Positions 1 through 8,738 of a stretch of 64,000 nucleotides of DNA are shown piece after piece. The notes beneath the pieces are model-generated. The model worked only from the letters and a program-made list of their open reading frames with translations. It made no database searches and was not told the DNA's origin. Numbering within the stretch: the stretch's first letter is position 1; each line of letters starts with the position of its first letter. The position numbers were made by a program, and so were the translations under genes. Source of the stretch: Dehalococcoidia bacterium (GTDB lineage: Bacteria; Chloroflexota; Dehalococcoidia; Lucifugimonadales; Lucifugimonadaceae); the NCBI GenBank assembly GCA_028285005.1, contig JANQQP010000015.1, positions 124,001-188,000 on the forward strand, read 5' to 3'.

Positions 1-415
1 GAGCTTCGAAGACTGAAGCGGCGCCCGCGATCAGCAGGAAGTGAGCGACCGGGATGCGTTCGCCTCGGACCGCCAGCACAAGCTCATGCCGCATCGCCAC
101 ACCCACGACGATGATGATGAGGGCGATGATCAGTGGTAGTGCTGGCACCCGTTTCCTGATCGCTTTGTAGGCCACGATATGACCGACGACGAACACCGGC
201 ATGGCGATCAGCGGCACCACGAGTGAAGAGCTGACAAGGATTAGCGACATCGCGGCCCAGAGCGAGGCAAGCAGAGCTACAACGCGCACTCGTATGGAGC
301 GCTCAGGTTTGTCCGAAAAGACCTTGCGGTAGAGATTCATCAGCGAGGATTCAGCGCGACCAGACGTTGTCCGCTTCATCGCCGTTGCAGGAAGTGACTG
401 TGATGCGGTCGTCAT
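1..415 (-). CDS. Transglutaminase-type membrane protein (TgpA-like), N-terminal part only
   Basis: This gene runs off the left edge of the window, so only about 138 N-terminal residues are visible. After a short cytoplasmic head (MTTASQSLPATAMKR) come hydrophobic segments: ALLASLWAAMSLILVSSSLVVPLIAMPV as two adjoining stretches, then a run ending in LIIALIIIVVGVAM, then HFLLIAGAASVF. The ATG (415-413) overlaps the TGA stop of the upstream DUF58 gene as ATGA, a sign of translational coupling. In many bacteria MoxR, DUF58 and a DUF3488/transglutaminase-core membrane protein are encoded in this order, so I infer a TgpA-like protein; the catalytic domain lies outside the window and could not be checked. 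Confidence 0.7.
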   Translation of the reverse strand, partial: MTTASQSLPATAMKRTTSGRAESSLMNLYRKVFSDKPERSIRVRVVALLASLWAAMSLILVSSSLVVPLIAMPVFVVGHIVAYKAIRKRVPALPLIIALIIIVVGVAMRHELVLAVRGERIPVAHFLLIAGAASVFEA

Positions 416-1656
416 GCTGCCACCTGTGCTGCTGCCCTTGCGTCCAGAGGTGATCTCGCAGGTGCCGACGTCACACCACCGACGCCGTTCTCGATCTCAG
501 ACAGCACGCGGTCGAGCTCGCCAGGAACGCACTGCACGACTGGCACACCGGCCTGCTGAAGGGCTCCGAACGAATCCGCACTTGTGTCACCGTCCACATA
601 CATAACGGCGATACAGGCGATTCCTCGGCCCGCGGCTTCGGCCACTGCAGCAGCCTCGTCACCGCTACTGGAACTCAGAAATGCGATCAACCGTCGCCCC
701 GGCTGAAGCCTCGCGATTCGCTGCACTAACGACTCAGTGCCATGAGCTTCCTGTTCCATCCGCGCCAGGTGCTCCATCACGCCGGACCAGGCCATGAAAT
801 CAGGCGACTCCCCGGTGGCGGTCAGCACCGAGACCGTTCCGCCCTCTCGCTCGATCACCTTTGCACAGCTCCCCGCGATCCGAGCTGCGTAGTCGAGCGA
901 CGATTCGGGGCTCTCACCCTCAACATTCACAGCATCGATCGCAAACACGACGGCGCGGTCGTTCCAGGTGTCGAACTCACGCACAGCGAGACGGCCGCTA
1001 CGGGCAGAGTTCCGCCAGTGAATGGAGCGATACGGGTCACCTGCGACGTAAGCCCGTGTCCCCGAAGCATCCACTCCGGTCCGTGACTTGCGTCGGCCCT
1101 CGTGCTCCCCTGCCTGCGATTCAAGCAGACCGAGCCTGCTCATGGGTTTCCACAACGGATACGCCAGGACGCTGTGACTCATCGGGATGCTGCGCCTGCG
1201 ACGGAACATTCCGAACGGCCCGGTGATCTCAATCAACGACTCGCCAAGTGAGTGCAAGCCTCGCCGCTCGATCTTCAGCGGTCGGTCTGAGAGCGATGTC
1301 CGCCGTGGCCATATCCAGAAGAAGATGCTGCGGCTCTCACTCTCGATTCCCGCAACCGTCACCGGATACGAGACCGAAACCAGGAATCTAGGCAGCCACC
1401 AGCGATTCCGCAGCGACAGATTGACCGGGAGGTCGTCTCCCTCGGTCAGGCCGGGTTCAGCCGCAGATGATCTACGCTCAATCGACCGCTCGAGCTTCAG
1501 TCCCGGCATCGACAGCCAGGGAACAGCGAGCGAGAAGAGCACCATGCCCCACAGAACCGCGTCGGCCAAATGGACCCAGCCAACACGCGTGGCTGAGGCA
1601 AGGAAGAAGACGGCGACAGCCACGGCAATGATGCCTGCACCCCGCCGCGTGATCAC
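412..1656 (-). CDS. DUF58 domain-containing protein
   Basis: 414 residues. Two hydrophobic stretches at the N terminus (GIIAVAVAVFFLASATRV and LADAVLWGMVLFSLAVPWL) anchor it in the membrane. The DUF58 signature is clear around residues 195-230: GTRAYVAGDPYRSIHWRNSARSG, followed by LAVREFD. The C-terminal part resembles a von Willebrand A-like fold (VVFAIDAVN). DUF58 proteins are thought to work with MoxR AAA+ ATPases in protein maturation or envelope assembly; the substrate is unknown. The start is GTG at 1656 with GGAG about 8 nt upstream. It lies 37 bp after the MoxR gene and overlaps the next gene by 4 bp, so the three genes are almost certainly one operon. Confidence 0.9.
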   Translation of the reverse strand: MITRRGAGIIAVAVAVFFLASATRVGWVHLADAVLWGMVLFSLAVPWLSMPGLKLERSIERRSSAAEPGLTEGDDLPVNLSLRNRWWLPRFLVSVSYPVTVAGIESESRSIFFWIWPRRTSLSDRPLKIERRGLHSLGESLIEITGPFGMFRRRRSIPMSHSVLAYPLWKPMSRLGLLESQAGEHEGRRKSRTGVDASGTRAYVAGDPYRSIHWRNSARSGRLAVREFDTWNDRAVVFAIDAVNVEGESPESSLDYAARIAGSCAKVIEREGGTVSVLTATGESPDFMAWSGVMEHLARMEQEAHGTESLVQRIARLQPGRRLIAFLSSSSGDEAAAVAEAAGRGIACIAVMYVDGDTSADSFGALQQAGVPVVQCVPGELDRVLSEIENGVGGVTSAPARSPLDARAAAQVAA

Positions 1657-1693
1657 TGTGCCGCTCCGGTTCTCGTTTCGGCAATTGGCGTCA

Positions 1694-2689
1694 TCACGCC
1701 GGCACCGGCACCGACTCGATCGATTCTGCGACCACTTCCTCGGCCGACATCTCGTTACCCGGCGCCATCATCAACCTGTGCGCCACGACGTGTCCTGCAA
1801 TGTCAGTGACATCCGCAGGTGTAACGAAGCTTCGGCCATCGAACGCGGCCCAGCACTGCGCTGCCCGCTGCAGAGCGGCGCTTCCCCTTGGGCTGAGTCC
1901 GGTGTGTACCGATGAGTGCTGCCTCGTCGCCCTGGCGACATTGACGATGTACTCGCGCACCTGCGTTGATACCTCGATGCCCATCACGGTCGACTGCATC
2001 TCTCTCACTCGCGAAGAGGTCAACACCGGCGAGGCCTCAGGCATCCCATGCACAGAGCGTTGCAGGATCTCGACCTCGTCGGCCGGCGACGGGAGGCCGA
2101 TGCCGATCGAGACCAGAAAGCGGTCTTTCTGCGAGTCCGGCAACGGGAATGTGCCGTGGCTTTCGGCGAAGTTCTGAGTAGCGATCACGAGAAAGGGCTG
2201 AGGCAACGGCTTGATCTCGCCGTCGACGCTCACCTGGAACTCGGCCATCGCCTCCAGCAGCGAAGACTGCGTGCGCGGTCCGGCCCGGTTGATCTCGTCG
2301 GCAAGAATCACGTTGGCGAAGATCGGGCCGGGAACGAAATTGAACTGCGAGGCCCTCATATCGAACACGGTGGTGCCGGTGATATCTGACGGCAGGAGGT
2401 CCGGCGTGAACTGAATGCGCTTGAAGTCGCAGGCGATCGACTGCGCAACAGTCTTGCCGATCAACGTCTTACCGACTCCGGGCAGGTCTTCGAGCAGCAC
2501 GTGGCCCTGCGCGAACAGGCCGAGCAGTGCGACTCGTAGCGTGCGTTCGGGAGCGACAACCACACTCGAAACCATGCTCAGCAGCTTCTCAGCGTCTACT
2601 GCCAGCGTCTTGACTGCGGCTTCGGCAGGTGGACCCTCAGACTGGACAGCGGCCAGGTTTCCGTCTGAGATAGGCACCACGTTGCTCAT
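1694..2689 (-). CDS. MoxR family AAA+ ATPase
   Basis: 331 residues, the usual size for MoxR ATPases. Walker A is seen as LPGVGKTLIGKT and Walker B as VILADEINRA, followed by the MoxR-typical stretch RTQSSLLEAMAE and the sensor region LVIATQNFAESHGTFPLP (the family usually has NPxExxGTYPLP; the FAESHGTF variant is mild). The protein is a soluble chaperone-like ATPase expected to act on substrates together with the DUF58 partner encoded next. It is first in the moxR-DUF58-transglutaminase operon. The ATG at 2689 has AAAGG about 9 nt upstream. Confidence 0.93.
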   Translation of the reverse strand: MSNVVPISDGNLAAVQSEGPPAEAAVKTLAVDAEKLLSMVSSVVVAPERTLRVALLGLFAQGHVLLEDLPGVGKTLIGKTVAQSIACDFKRIQFTPDLLPSDITGTTVFDMRASQFNFVPGPIFANVILADEINRAGPRTQSSLLEAMAEFQVSVDGEIKPLPQPFLVIATQNFAESHGTFPLPDSQKDRFLVSIGIGLPSPADEVEILQRSVHGMPEASPVLTSSRVREMQSTVMGIEVSTQVREYIVNVARATRQHSSVHTGLSPRGSAALQRAAQCWAAFDGRSFVTPADVTDIAGHVVAHRLMMAPGNEMSAEEVVAESIESVPVPA

Positions 2690-3085
2690 CGGCCGCCGCC
2701 TTTCAAGCGATCAGATACGGAACGAGCTCAGTTGCTGCCCGCCCCGCGCATATTCGGTCTAAAGGAAATTAAGTGAGTCCATGCGGTGGGGCAGGCGAAG
2801 ACTCCATCACGCGGCTCCCGGCCAGTCGCAGCAGAGCCCCGCCCGCCCCAGCGCATGGACATCAGTACTAATTTGGGGAAACTGGCAGGCCGATGGTCGA
2901 GTGCCATCCGCATGAAAGGGACGCGGTTATTCGCAGACGGCGCCGCGGTGTCTCACGCACCACGAATCGGTGAAACGCACAGTGAGTGTGTCGCATCACA
3001 CCGCACACCAACGGAATCGCTACAAATCAGTTGGAGACAAGTTGGTGTTCAGGCTGTCACAAGCGGCCTGATTCGACCGTCGACC
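2690..3085. other. Non-coding stretch upstream of moxR and downstream of the usp gene
   Basis: About 396 bp without a convincing gene. Both flanking genes are on the minus strand, so the part next to 2689 should hold the moxR promoter and the part next to 3086 the end of the usp transcript. I see no strong hairpin-plus-U-tract terminator. Short ORFs here lack a Shine-Dalgarno sequence and recognisable protein features. Confidence 0.5.
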
Positions 3086-3940
3086 CTACTCGTTGAAGGA
3101 CCCCAAGTATCCGGTTGGAGCGACCACTAGGACCGGAGCGGCGGCGTTCTTGATCACATGATCGGCGATGCTGCCCCGGTGCGACCCTCTGGCAACGCCA
3201 GTAGCGGCAAGGCTCGCCATCACGATGAGGTCTCGTTCGCCGGCCACTTCAGTTATCACCTCACCGGGATTCCCGCGCTGCACCACGGCGCTGGCCTGCA
3301 AGCCCTGTTGGACGAACACATCTGCGAACGCCCTCAACTGGCGGGCGGCATCTTCTCCACCGCCTCCCTCATCGGCGTGCAGAAGAAGCGCTCTCGACGA
3401 AAGCAACTTTGCGATGCGAAGGGCGATCGGCACTGAGGCAGGTGTGGACTCACTACCGTCCAATGGAACCACGACTCTTCGGATGTTGGCCGGGGCCGGA
3501 GGTAGAGTGATCCGCTCATCGTCAGTCGCACGCACCAGGAGAACGGGAACACTGGACATCGATACCACGCTGTCCGCGACGCTCCCCAGGATCAGCCTGC
3601 CAAGCCCGGACCGCCCATGCGTCCCCATGACGATCAGATCGGCGCCGGTGTCACGGGCATGAGCGCTGATCTCGTCGGCTGCTGCGCCTGCCAGGACCTT
3701 GTGGGCAACGTGCGCGTGCTTCTCTCTAAGCGCAGCCTCAACCCGGCGCAGGGAATCTCTTGCCAGCGAGTCCATCTGTGATTCGAGCGGAGCATCGTAA
3801 GTCAACGCCACCGTCAGCAACTCGATCTGGGCGTCGGAGGCAGCCGCAATCTCGCTCGCCAGCGGCAACGCCGCCTCAGCAAGTGGTGATCCATCGAGCG
3901 GAACAACAATCTTCTCGATATCCGGCAGTTGTTCGTTCAC
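3086..3940 (-). CDS. Tandem universal stress protein (two UspA domains)
   Basis: 284 residues when started at the GTG at 3940, which has GGAGG 5 nt upstream; the longer frame to 4021 adds an unlikely Cys/Arg-rich leader. Domain 1 begins DIEKIVVPLDGSPLAEAALPLA and has the ATP-binding signature GTHGRSGLGRLILGSVADSVV. Domain 2 begins IRRVVVPLDGSE and ends with a similar but less canonical motif (MASLAATGVARGSHRGSIADHVI), in which GxxGxxxG spacing is partly kept. Universal stress proteins bind ATP or AMP and respond to starvation or oxidative stress. It stands alone. Domain 1 probably binds nucleotide; domain 2 may do so less well. Confidence 0.9.
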   Translation of the reverse strand: MNEQLPDIEKIVVPLDGSPLAEAALPLASEIAAASDAQIELLTVALTYDAPLESQMDSLARDSLRRVEAALREKHAHVAHKVLAGAAADEISAHARDTGADLIVMGTHGRSGLGRLILGSVADSVVSMSSVPVLLVRATDDERITLPPAPANIRRVVVPLDGSESTPASVPIALRIAKLLSSRALLLHADEGGGGEDAARQLRAFADVFVQQGLQASAVVQRGNPGEVITEVAGERDLIVMASLAATGVARGSHRGSIADHVIKNAAAPVLVVAPTGYLGSFNE

Positions 3941-4140
3941 CTGAGCCTCCGGTGCCAGCTTGCTGCATCGGCCTGTCGAAAACCCGGCTCGCCAGTGAGG
4001 ATTGAGTGAGCAAGGTCGCATTCCGGCACGCCCAGTTCGCAGTCAAATTGACAGGCCACTGCGCCGACAATAGAGTTTTGCCCCCGACACATATTGCTCG
4101 TTAAACACGCAGGAACAGAGCCCTAAGGCGGTACATCGAA

Positions 4141-5157
4141 ATGCCAATGCGCAAGATCATCAACGACCCTTCACTGGTGGAAGACCAGACGATCGACGGC
4201 ATCCTCGCCGCCTTCCCGGGGCACCTGAAACGAGTCAACCCGAACAGCCGCGCTCTGGTGCGTGGCGACGCTCCAATCCAGGGCAAAGTCGCCATCGCAA
4301 CCGGCGGAGGCTCAGGCCACATTCCACTGTTTCTCGGCTACGTGGGACCAGGGTTGGCGACAGGCTGCTCCGTGGGCAATGTCTTCTCATCACCATCGTC
4401 AGACGACATGCTGGAGGTCACGAAGGCGATCGACGGTGGGGAGGGCGTGCTGTACCTCTACGGCAACTACTCCGGCGACACCATGAACTTCGACATGTCG
4501 TCCGAGATGGCCGATATGGATGGCATCTCTGTTAAGACATCACTCGGCCGTGACGACGTGACGTCAGCTCCGAACGAAGAAATGGAGCGCAGACGAGGAG
4601 TGGCCGGCATCTTCTTTGGCTTCAAGATCGCAGGTGCCGCCGCTGAAGAGGGTCGAGACCTCGACGGAGTGCACGCAGCCGCTGAAGCGGCGGTCTTCAA
4701 CACCCGCAGCATGGGCGTGGCCCTCTCAGGCACCACTATCCCGGCAGCTGGCGAGCCCGGCTTCACGGTGGACGAGGGCAAGATGGAGATGGGAATGGGC
4801 ATCCACGGGGAGCGTGGCGTCGAGCTTGGCCCGCTGCTCACCGCTGACGAGATCGCCGGGCAGATGCTCGACCGAATCCTGCCAGACCTGCCGTTCTCAT
4901 CGGGCGACTCCGCAGCGGTGCTCGTCAACTCGCTTGGAGCCACGGCGCCGGAAGAGCTCTACATCCTCTACAACAAGGCGTCCCAGATCCTCGGCGATCG
5001 CGGGATCAGCGTGCACAAAGCTTTCATCGGCGAGTACGCCACATCGATGGAGATGTCCGGAGCCTCGATCAGCCTCTGCAAGCTGGATGACGACATGACG
5101 AAACTGCTCGATGCGCCGGCCTACTCACCACTCCTGCTGCAACAGGTGGGCGGCTGA
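4141..5157 (+). CDS. dhaK: Dihydroxyacetone kinase, DhaK-type substrate-binding subunit
   Basis: 338 residues. The DhaK fold is shown by TGGGSGH near residue 55-60, the loop NYSGDTMNFDM that supplies the catalytic Asp, and MGMGIHGERGVE with the His that binds the ketose covalently. Canonical DhaK has GGGSGHEP; here the residue after His is Ile (HIPLF), which may signal a substrate other than dihydroxyacetone, for example another short ketose. The next gene encodes the ATP-binding DhaL subunit 2 bp downstream. No DhaM phosphotransfer protein is present, so phosphoryl transfer from ATP through DhaL is the likely mode. AAGGCGG lies about 10 nt before the ATG. Confidence 0.9.
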   Translation: MPMRKIINDPSLVEDQTIDGILAAFPGHLKRVNPNSRALVRGDAPIQGKVAIATGGGSGHIPLFLGYVGPGLATGCSVGNVFSSPSSDDMLEVTKAIDGGEGVLYLYGNYSGDTMNFDMSSEMADMDGISVKTSLGRDDVTSAPNEEMERRRGVAGIFFGFKIAGAAAEEGRDLDGVHAAAEAAVFNTRSMGVALSGTTIPAAGEPGFTVDEGKMEMGMGIHGERGVELGPLLTADEIAGQMLDRILPDLPFSSGDSAAVLVNSLGATAPEELYILYNKASQILGDRGISVHKAFIGEYATSMEMSGASISLCKLDDDMTKLLDAPAYSPLLLQQVGG

Positions 5158-5159
5158 AC

Positions 5160-5792
5160 ATGACTGAAGCAATTCCTGGAATGCTCCGGGCCATATCCGA
5201 CGACGTCGTGCCGCAGGCGGACACGCTCAGGGATCTCGACTCACAGATCGGTGACGGTGATCTAGGCATCACATTAACTCGCGGCATGGAAGCCGTGATC
5301 GCAGGGCTCGGCGATATCGAAGGAAAGCCGGTGGGCGATCAGCTTGCCCGTTCCGGTATGGCGTTCAACCGCGCCGCGGCATCGACTTTCGGCGTGCTCT
5401 TCGCGACAGCGCTGATGCGTGGCGGGGCTGCTGTGAAAGGCAAAGACGACGTGGGCGCGGACGACGTTGTAGCTATCGGACGAGCCGCTCTGCAGGGACT
5501 CATGGACCGCGGCAAGGCCAAGGTAGGCGACAAGACGTTGCTCGACGCGCTCGCTCCGGCAATCGATGCCTTCGAAGAGGCCCAGCGGGCCGGAAAATCG
5601 CTCACTGAATGTACGGATGCAGCAGTTGCGGCGGCCGAAGCTGGGATGACCGCAACGATCGAGATGCGGTCGCAGGTGTCGCGCGCGAGCTGGGTCGGTG
5701 AGAGGTCGATCGGCGTCCAGGACCCTGGAGCGACGGCGGTCACGTACATGCTGAAGGCGGTTCAGCGCTGGGTGCATGAGAACATCGACTAG
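5160..5792 (+). CDS. dhaL: Dihydroxyacetone kinase, DhaL-type nucleotide-binding subunit
   Basis: 210 residues, the standard DhaL length. The Mg-ADP site motif is seen as DSQIGDGDLGITLTRG near residues 22-37 (the family consensus is IGDGDHGxxM; the Asp residues are kept, His is Leu). A second conserved stretch is GDKTLLDALAPAIDAF, and the C-terminal GATAVTYML is also family-like. Its ATG lies two bases after the dhaK stop codon. Together the pair should phosphorylate a small ketose or related hydroxycarbonyl. The His-to-Leu change matches the altered motif in the partner and fits a divergent, non-glycerol branch of the family. Confidence 0.9.
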   Translation: MTEAIPGMLRAISDDVVPQADTLRDLDSQIGDGDLGITLTRGMEAVIAGLGDIEGKPVGDQLARSGMAFNRAAASTFGVLFATALMRGGAAVKGKDDVGADDVVAIGRAALQGLMDRGKAKVGDKTLLDALAPAIDAFEEAQRAGKSLTECTDAAVAAAEAGMTATIEMRSQVSRASWVGERSIGVQDPGATAVTYMLKAVQRWVHENID

Positions 5793-5840
5793 CGTTCGTC
5801 AACCCGGGTTTCGTAGCGTCAGCAATCACAGGGGTCTGAA

Positions 5841-6341
5841 TTGAGACTCCAGGCCCATCTCGTTGCTTCAACTGCCGTCGGCGGAGCGGTTTGGGCCGGA
5901 ACCGGAAACCCAGCGACACTTCCGATCGCCATCGCCGCCGGAGTGCTGCCTGACGGAGATCACCTGCTGGACTACTACTTCAGGTACGTCCGCCGGGACC
6001 GAAGGTTTGTCTTCCTTCTGCTGCATGCCTGGGAGTACTTCTTCATCGGCCTGATCCTGTATCTGTTCGTCTGGAACGAACCCTGGATGCTGGCCATCGT
6101 GGCCGGATATGCATCGCAATTGGTCCTCGATCAGATATCACACGGTAAGGGTGGCGAGTGGACGATGTACTTGATCACGTTCCGAGCGGCGAGGAGATTC
6201 GCATCGTCCGACCGGGACCGCAGGCCGAGACGTCGGGAGTACAAGTCACTGATCGATTCGCTGCCTTTCGGAGGCCAGGCCGTCGAGAGATGGCTCGAGA
6301 AGCGGTTATGGTCTCAGGAGCGTCGACCACCCACCCGTTGA
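5841..6341 (+). CDS. YdjM-like membrane-bound metal-dependent hydrolase family protein
   Basis: 166 residues with a TTG start at 5841 and GGGG about 7 nt upstream. It begins RLQAHLVASTAVGGAVW, has an acidic/His motif LPDGDHLLDYY, another His in LLHAWEYFF, and DQISHG near residue 100. Hydrophobic segments include FFIGLILYLFV and WMLAIVAGYASQLVL. This pattern of His and Asp residues at membrane boundaries matches the YdjM/DUF457 family of predicted membrane-bound metal-dependent hydrolases, whose substrates are largely unknown. The assignment rests on motif pattern only. Confidence 0.6.
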   Translation: MRLQAHLVASTAVGGAVWAGTGNPATLPIAIAAGVLPDGDHLLDYYFRYVRRDRRFVFLLLHAWEYFFIGLILYLFVWNEPWMLAIVAGYASQLVLDQISHGKGGEWTMYLITFRAARRFASSDRDRRPRRREYKSLIDSLPFGGQAVERWLEKRLWSQERRPPTR

Positions 6342-6354
6342 GAGATATCTTTCG

Positions 6355-6768
6355 ATGATGGATTCGAGCATTCTGCAGAACTCTGCCAATCGCTTCGGGC
6401 GAAAGTCGCTAGTCGTCCTGGTGGCGATTGTCTTCATGGTCATCGCCGCCGCCTGCGCCTCAGACCCGGAACCGCGCATCGAAGACTTTCCCTCGCTGAT
6501 CCTCGGCACGTGGGAAGAGATCGGTGGACCCGAAGGCACGCTAACCTTCAGCGGATCGCTGGCGTCTGGCATCGGCAGGCTCTCGGCAGACGGTATCGCC
6601 GCCGAGACCTTCACCTTCCAGTGGGTCGCGCCGGCCACGATCAGGACCAATATTGGCAACGACCAGGAGTTCACGGTGCTGTTCGAGAATTCTGGCGATA
6701 CGCTGGTTTTAGCCACGGTCCCGGCAGCACTGGAGGACGAGATCATCCGCTACCGGCGGCTGGATTGA
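6355..6768 (+). CDS. Putative lipoprotein of unknown function
   Basis: 137 residues. A charged N terminus (RFGRKS) precedes the hydrophobic segment LVVLVAIVFMVIAAACASD, which ends in a lipobox-like IAAAC, so Cys near residue 36 should be lipid-modified by Lgt (encoded at 42985-43914). The rest is short and beta-rich (LGTWEEIGGPEGTLTFSG and EFTVLFENSGDTLVLA), resembling small secreted domains that begin with a GTW motif, but I do not recognise a family. It follows the YdjM-like gene by 13 bp and may be co-transcribed. Confidence 0.6.
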   Translation: MMDSSILQNSANRFGRKSLVVLVAIVFMVIAAACASDPEPRIEDFPSLILGTWEEIGGPEGTLTFSGSLASGIGRLSADGIAAETFTFQWVAPATIRTNIGNDQEFTVLFENSGDTLVLATVPAALEDEIIRYRRLD

Positions 6769-6811
6769 GTCGAGAGCCGGAAGCAACAAGGCACCGAGAG
6801 GACAGAAGCCG

Positions 6812-7240
6812 GTGGAGCCGTTCAGAAACAAAGAAGTGAAGGCGGTCTTCGACGCCTATCCCGAAGAGCTGAAAGGCAAGCTCTTGCACTTGCGCCAATT
6901 GGTTTTCGAGACGGCGGCGGAGAACCCCGAGATCGGACCACTTGAGGAGACGCTCAAGTGGGGTCAGCCAAGCTATCTGACTTCTGAGACCGGCAGCGGC
7001 ACGACTGTGCGCATCAGCCAGATCGGCTCGGCAACCGACCGCTACGGGATGTTCGTGCACTGCCAGATTTCACTGGCAACCACCTACCGTGAGATGTTCG
7101 GTGACATGCTCACTTTCGACGGCAACAGAGGCCTCGAGTTCAGCCTCAACGAAGACCTGCCAGAAGACGTACTTAGCCAGTGCATTTCACTGGCTCTGAC
7201 CTATCACCTGGACAAGAAAAAGGCTCGCACAGCTTTCTAG
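6812..7240 (+). CDS. DUF1801 domain-containing protein
   Basis: 142 residues from a GTG start. The sequence EVKAVFDAYPEELKGKLLHLRQLVFE and then LEETLKWGQPSYL is typical of DUF1801 (YdhG-like) proteins, small soluble proteins of unknown biochemical role. The segment GTTVRISQIGSATDRYGMFVHCQ continues the domain. It is the last gene before the tRNA-Thr accessory region. Confidence 0.75.
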   Translation: MEPFRNKEVKAVFDAYPEELKGKLLHLRQLVFETAAENPEIGPLEETLKWGQPSYLTSETGSGTTVRISQIGSATDRYGMFVHCQISLATTYREMFGDMLTFDGNRGLEFSLNEDLPEDVLSQCISLALTYHLDKKKARTAF

Positions 7241-7600
7241 CGCCGACTCGGCACGCTGTCTCCGCCGACCGATTGTCGTGAGCGCACCATCGCGTTCGTC
7301 CCGGGTCCTGCCTTGTCGTTAGCTGCTGCTCCAGATGACAAACGCAGACCCGCTCGAGGCCTCCACTGGCGATTGTCTCTCGTAAGCCGACATGGCCCGA
7401 TGGCGGAGCGGCTGTTTCGTGATTTTCGGATCTGAGTCGCGGCGGCTACATGAGCTGATTCCTAGTCACCACTCCATAAGACTCGACAGGTTTGGCAAAG
7501 CCTGGGATGAGACTTGAACGGTACGGTTCATTGCAACAGGTGATCAATTCGCAACTCCCGTAGCGCTAACTGACTGATCCGATTCGGATGCAGGTGTAAT
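7241..7600. other. Gene-free stretch with a possible decayed tRNA 5' half
   Basis: About 360 bp with no convincing ORF. From 7386 it resembles the first 35 bases of the intact tRNA-Thr at 12566 (see the separate entry). The rest shows nothing I can name. AGGTG at 7593 probably serves the downstream TTG start. Confidence 0.4.
7386..7420 (+). pseudogene. Possible degraded 5' half of tRNA-Thr(CGT)
   Basis: Aligned without gaps to bases 1-35 of the intact tRNA at 12566-12640, this stretch matches at 28 positions, and all seven differences are transitions. It keeps the acceptor start GCCGAC, the GGCxGAGCxGC D-arm region and GCTGTTTCGT, which includes the CGT anticodon. The match breaks off just after the anticodon, and no 3' half follows. 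The D stem and anticodon stem are spoiled, so it cannot be a working tRNA. It could be chance similarity, but the ungapped pattern makes a fossil copy plausible. Confidence 0.4.
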
Positions 7601-8632
7601 TTGCGAACCAGCAACCCATTCGAACGAGGGCCATGCTCAGTCGGTGTGCGGACGGTCGAGATATACGACATCGCAAGAGATCGCTCGTTCCCATGCGAGA
7701 TCTGGTATCCCGCAACTCAGGGATACGAAGGCCAGAACGCATTCACTGACCCGATATCAGGCGAGATGGCCGGCCAACAGGCGGTTCGCGACGCGGTAGT
7801 CCGCCCTGGAGCACATCCACTTGTCGTCTTTTCGCACGGCAGAAGTTCTGAGAACCGGCGAGCCTCAACGTTCTTAACCAGTCACCTGAGCAGTCACGGC
7901 TACGTTGTGACGGCAATGGATCACTCTGAGGTGATCACCAGGGATTTCACACAAGGAGTGATCACTTTCTCCGATCCTTCTGAACGGATGGAAGCCATCA
8001 TGGCGAATCGAGTATCTGACGTGCGGTTCCTGATAGACCAACTGCTCGACGGCGAGTTTGAAAAACCAGAGATCGATAGGAATCGCGTTGGCATCGTTGG
8101 GCACAGTCTCGGTGGATGGACCGCGCTGTCTGCGACATCAGTCGATTGGCGTATCCGTTCCGTAGTTGCGTTGTCACCCGCCGGAAGCTCACGTCCTAGA
8201 CCAGGGATACTGCCTGCGAAGCTCTCGTTCGACTGGGGCCGAGATGTGCCGGTGATGTATCTGGCGGCTGAAAATGACGTAATGACTCCGGTTGACGGTA
8301 TATCCGAACTGTTTGAACGGACCGAATCTGCCAAACGGATGCTGGTCCTTCGCAGAGCTGATCACATGCATTTCGTCGATAACGTCGAGCAGGCGCATGA
8401 AAACATCAGATCAATGCGATTCGAAGGAGATCTGGCGTGGATTCCCGAGGAGATGCTGCCGATCGATGAACTCTGCTCTGAAAAGCAGGCTCACGATTTC
8501 ACAAGAGGTCTGGCGCTGTCTCACCTGAACGCCTCTCTGTTGGGACAAGCGCCTGCCAAGCGGTTCTTAGACCATGACGTGGAGTCAGCACTGGCCACTC
8601 AAGGTCTTGATGCGATAATCCACTCTCCCTGA
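7601..8632 (+). CDS. Alpha/beta hydrolase (dienelactone hydrolase / PAF-acetylhydrolase-like)
   Basis: 343 residues from TTG at 7601 with AGGTG just upstream. The nucleophile elbow is GHSLGGWTAL (Ser near residue 170), with an upstream oxyanion-type loop VVFSHGRSSENRR and a likely catalytic His in RADHMHFVD near residue 250. The opening RTVEIYDIARDRSFPCEIWYPA is typical of predicted dienelactone hydrolases and bacterial platelet-activating-factor acetylhydrolase-like proteins. No signal peptide, so probably cytoplasmic. It lies between the two tRNA-Thr fragments and may belong to an accessory segment. The substrate cannot be told from sequence. Confidence 0.8.
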   Translation: MRTSNPFERGPCSVGVRTVEIYDIARDRSFPCEIWYPATQGYEGQNAFTDPISGEMAGQQAVRDAVVRPGAHPLVVFSHGRSSENRRASTFLTSHLSSHGYVVTAMDHSEVITRDFTQGVITFSDPSERMEAIMANRVSDVRFLIDQLLDGEFEKPEIDRNRVGIVGHSLGGWTALSATSVDWRIRSVVALSPAGSSRPRPGILPAKLSFDWGRDVPVMYLAAENDVMTPVDGISELFERTESAKRMLVLRRADHMHFVDNVEQAHENIRSMRFEGDLAWIPEEMLPIDELCSEKQAHDFTRGLALSHLNASLLGQAPAKRFLDHDVESALATQGLDAIIHSP

Positions 8633-8738
8633 GAGCAGCCGGTCGGCCCGGTAAGATTCATCTCTCCTCGTCCCAGCAAAACTCAGGATCACTATCGTCA
8701 TCCAACATTCCTGGCAGCCTCCTGACCTTTCGAATCGA

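Noticed and set aside
3941..4021. N-terminal extension of the universal stress protein
   Set aside because: GTG 3940 has GGAGG at ideal distance, and the extension does not look like Usp sequence.
7530..7570. T-arm-like sequence (ATTCGCAACTCCC) that might complete the decayed tRNA
   Set aside because: It lies over 100 bases from the 7386 fragment with no supporting stem; too short to separate from chance.
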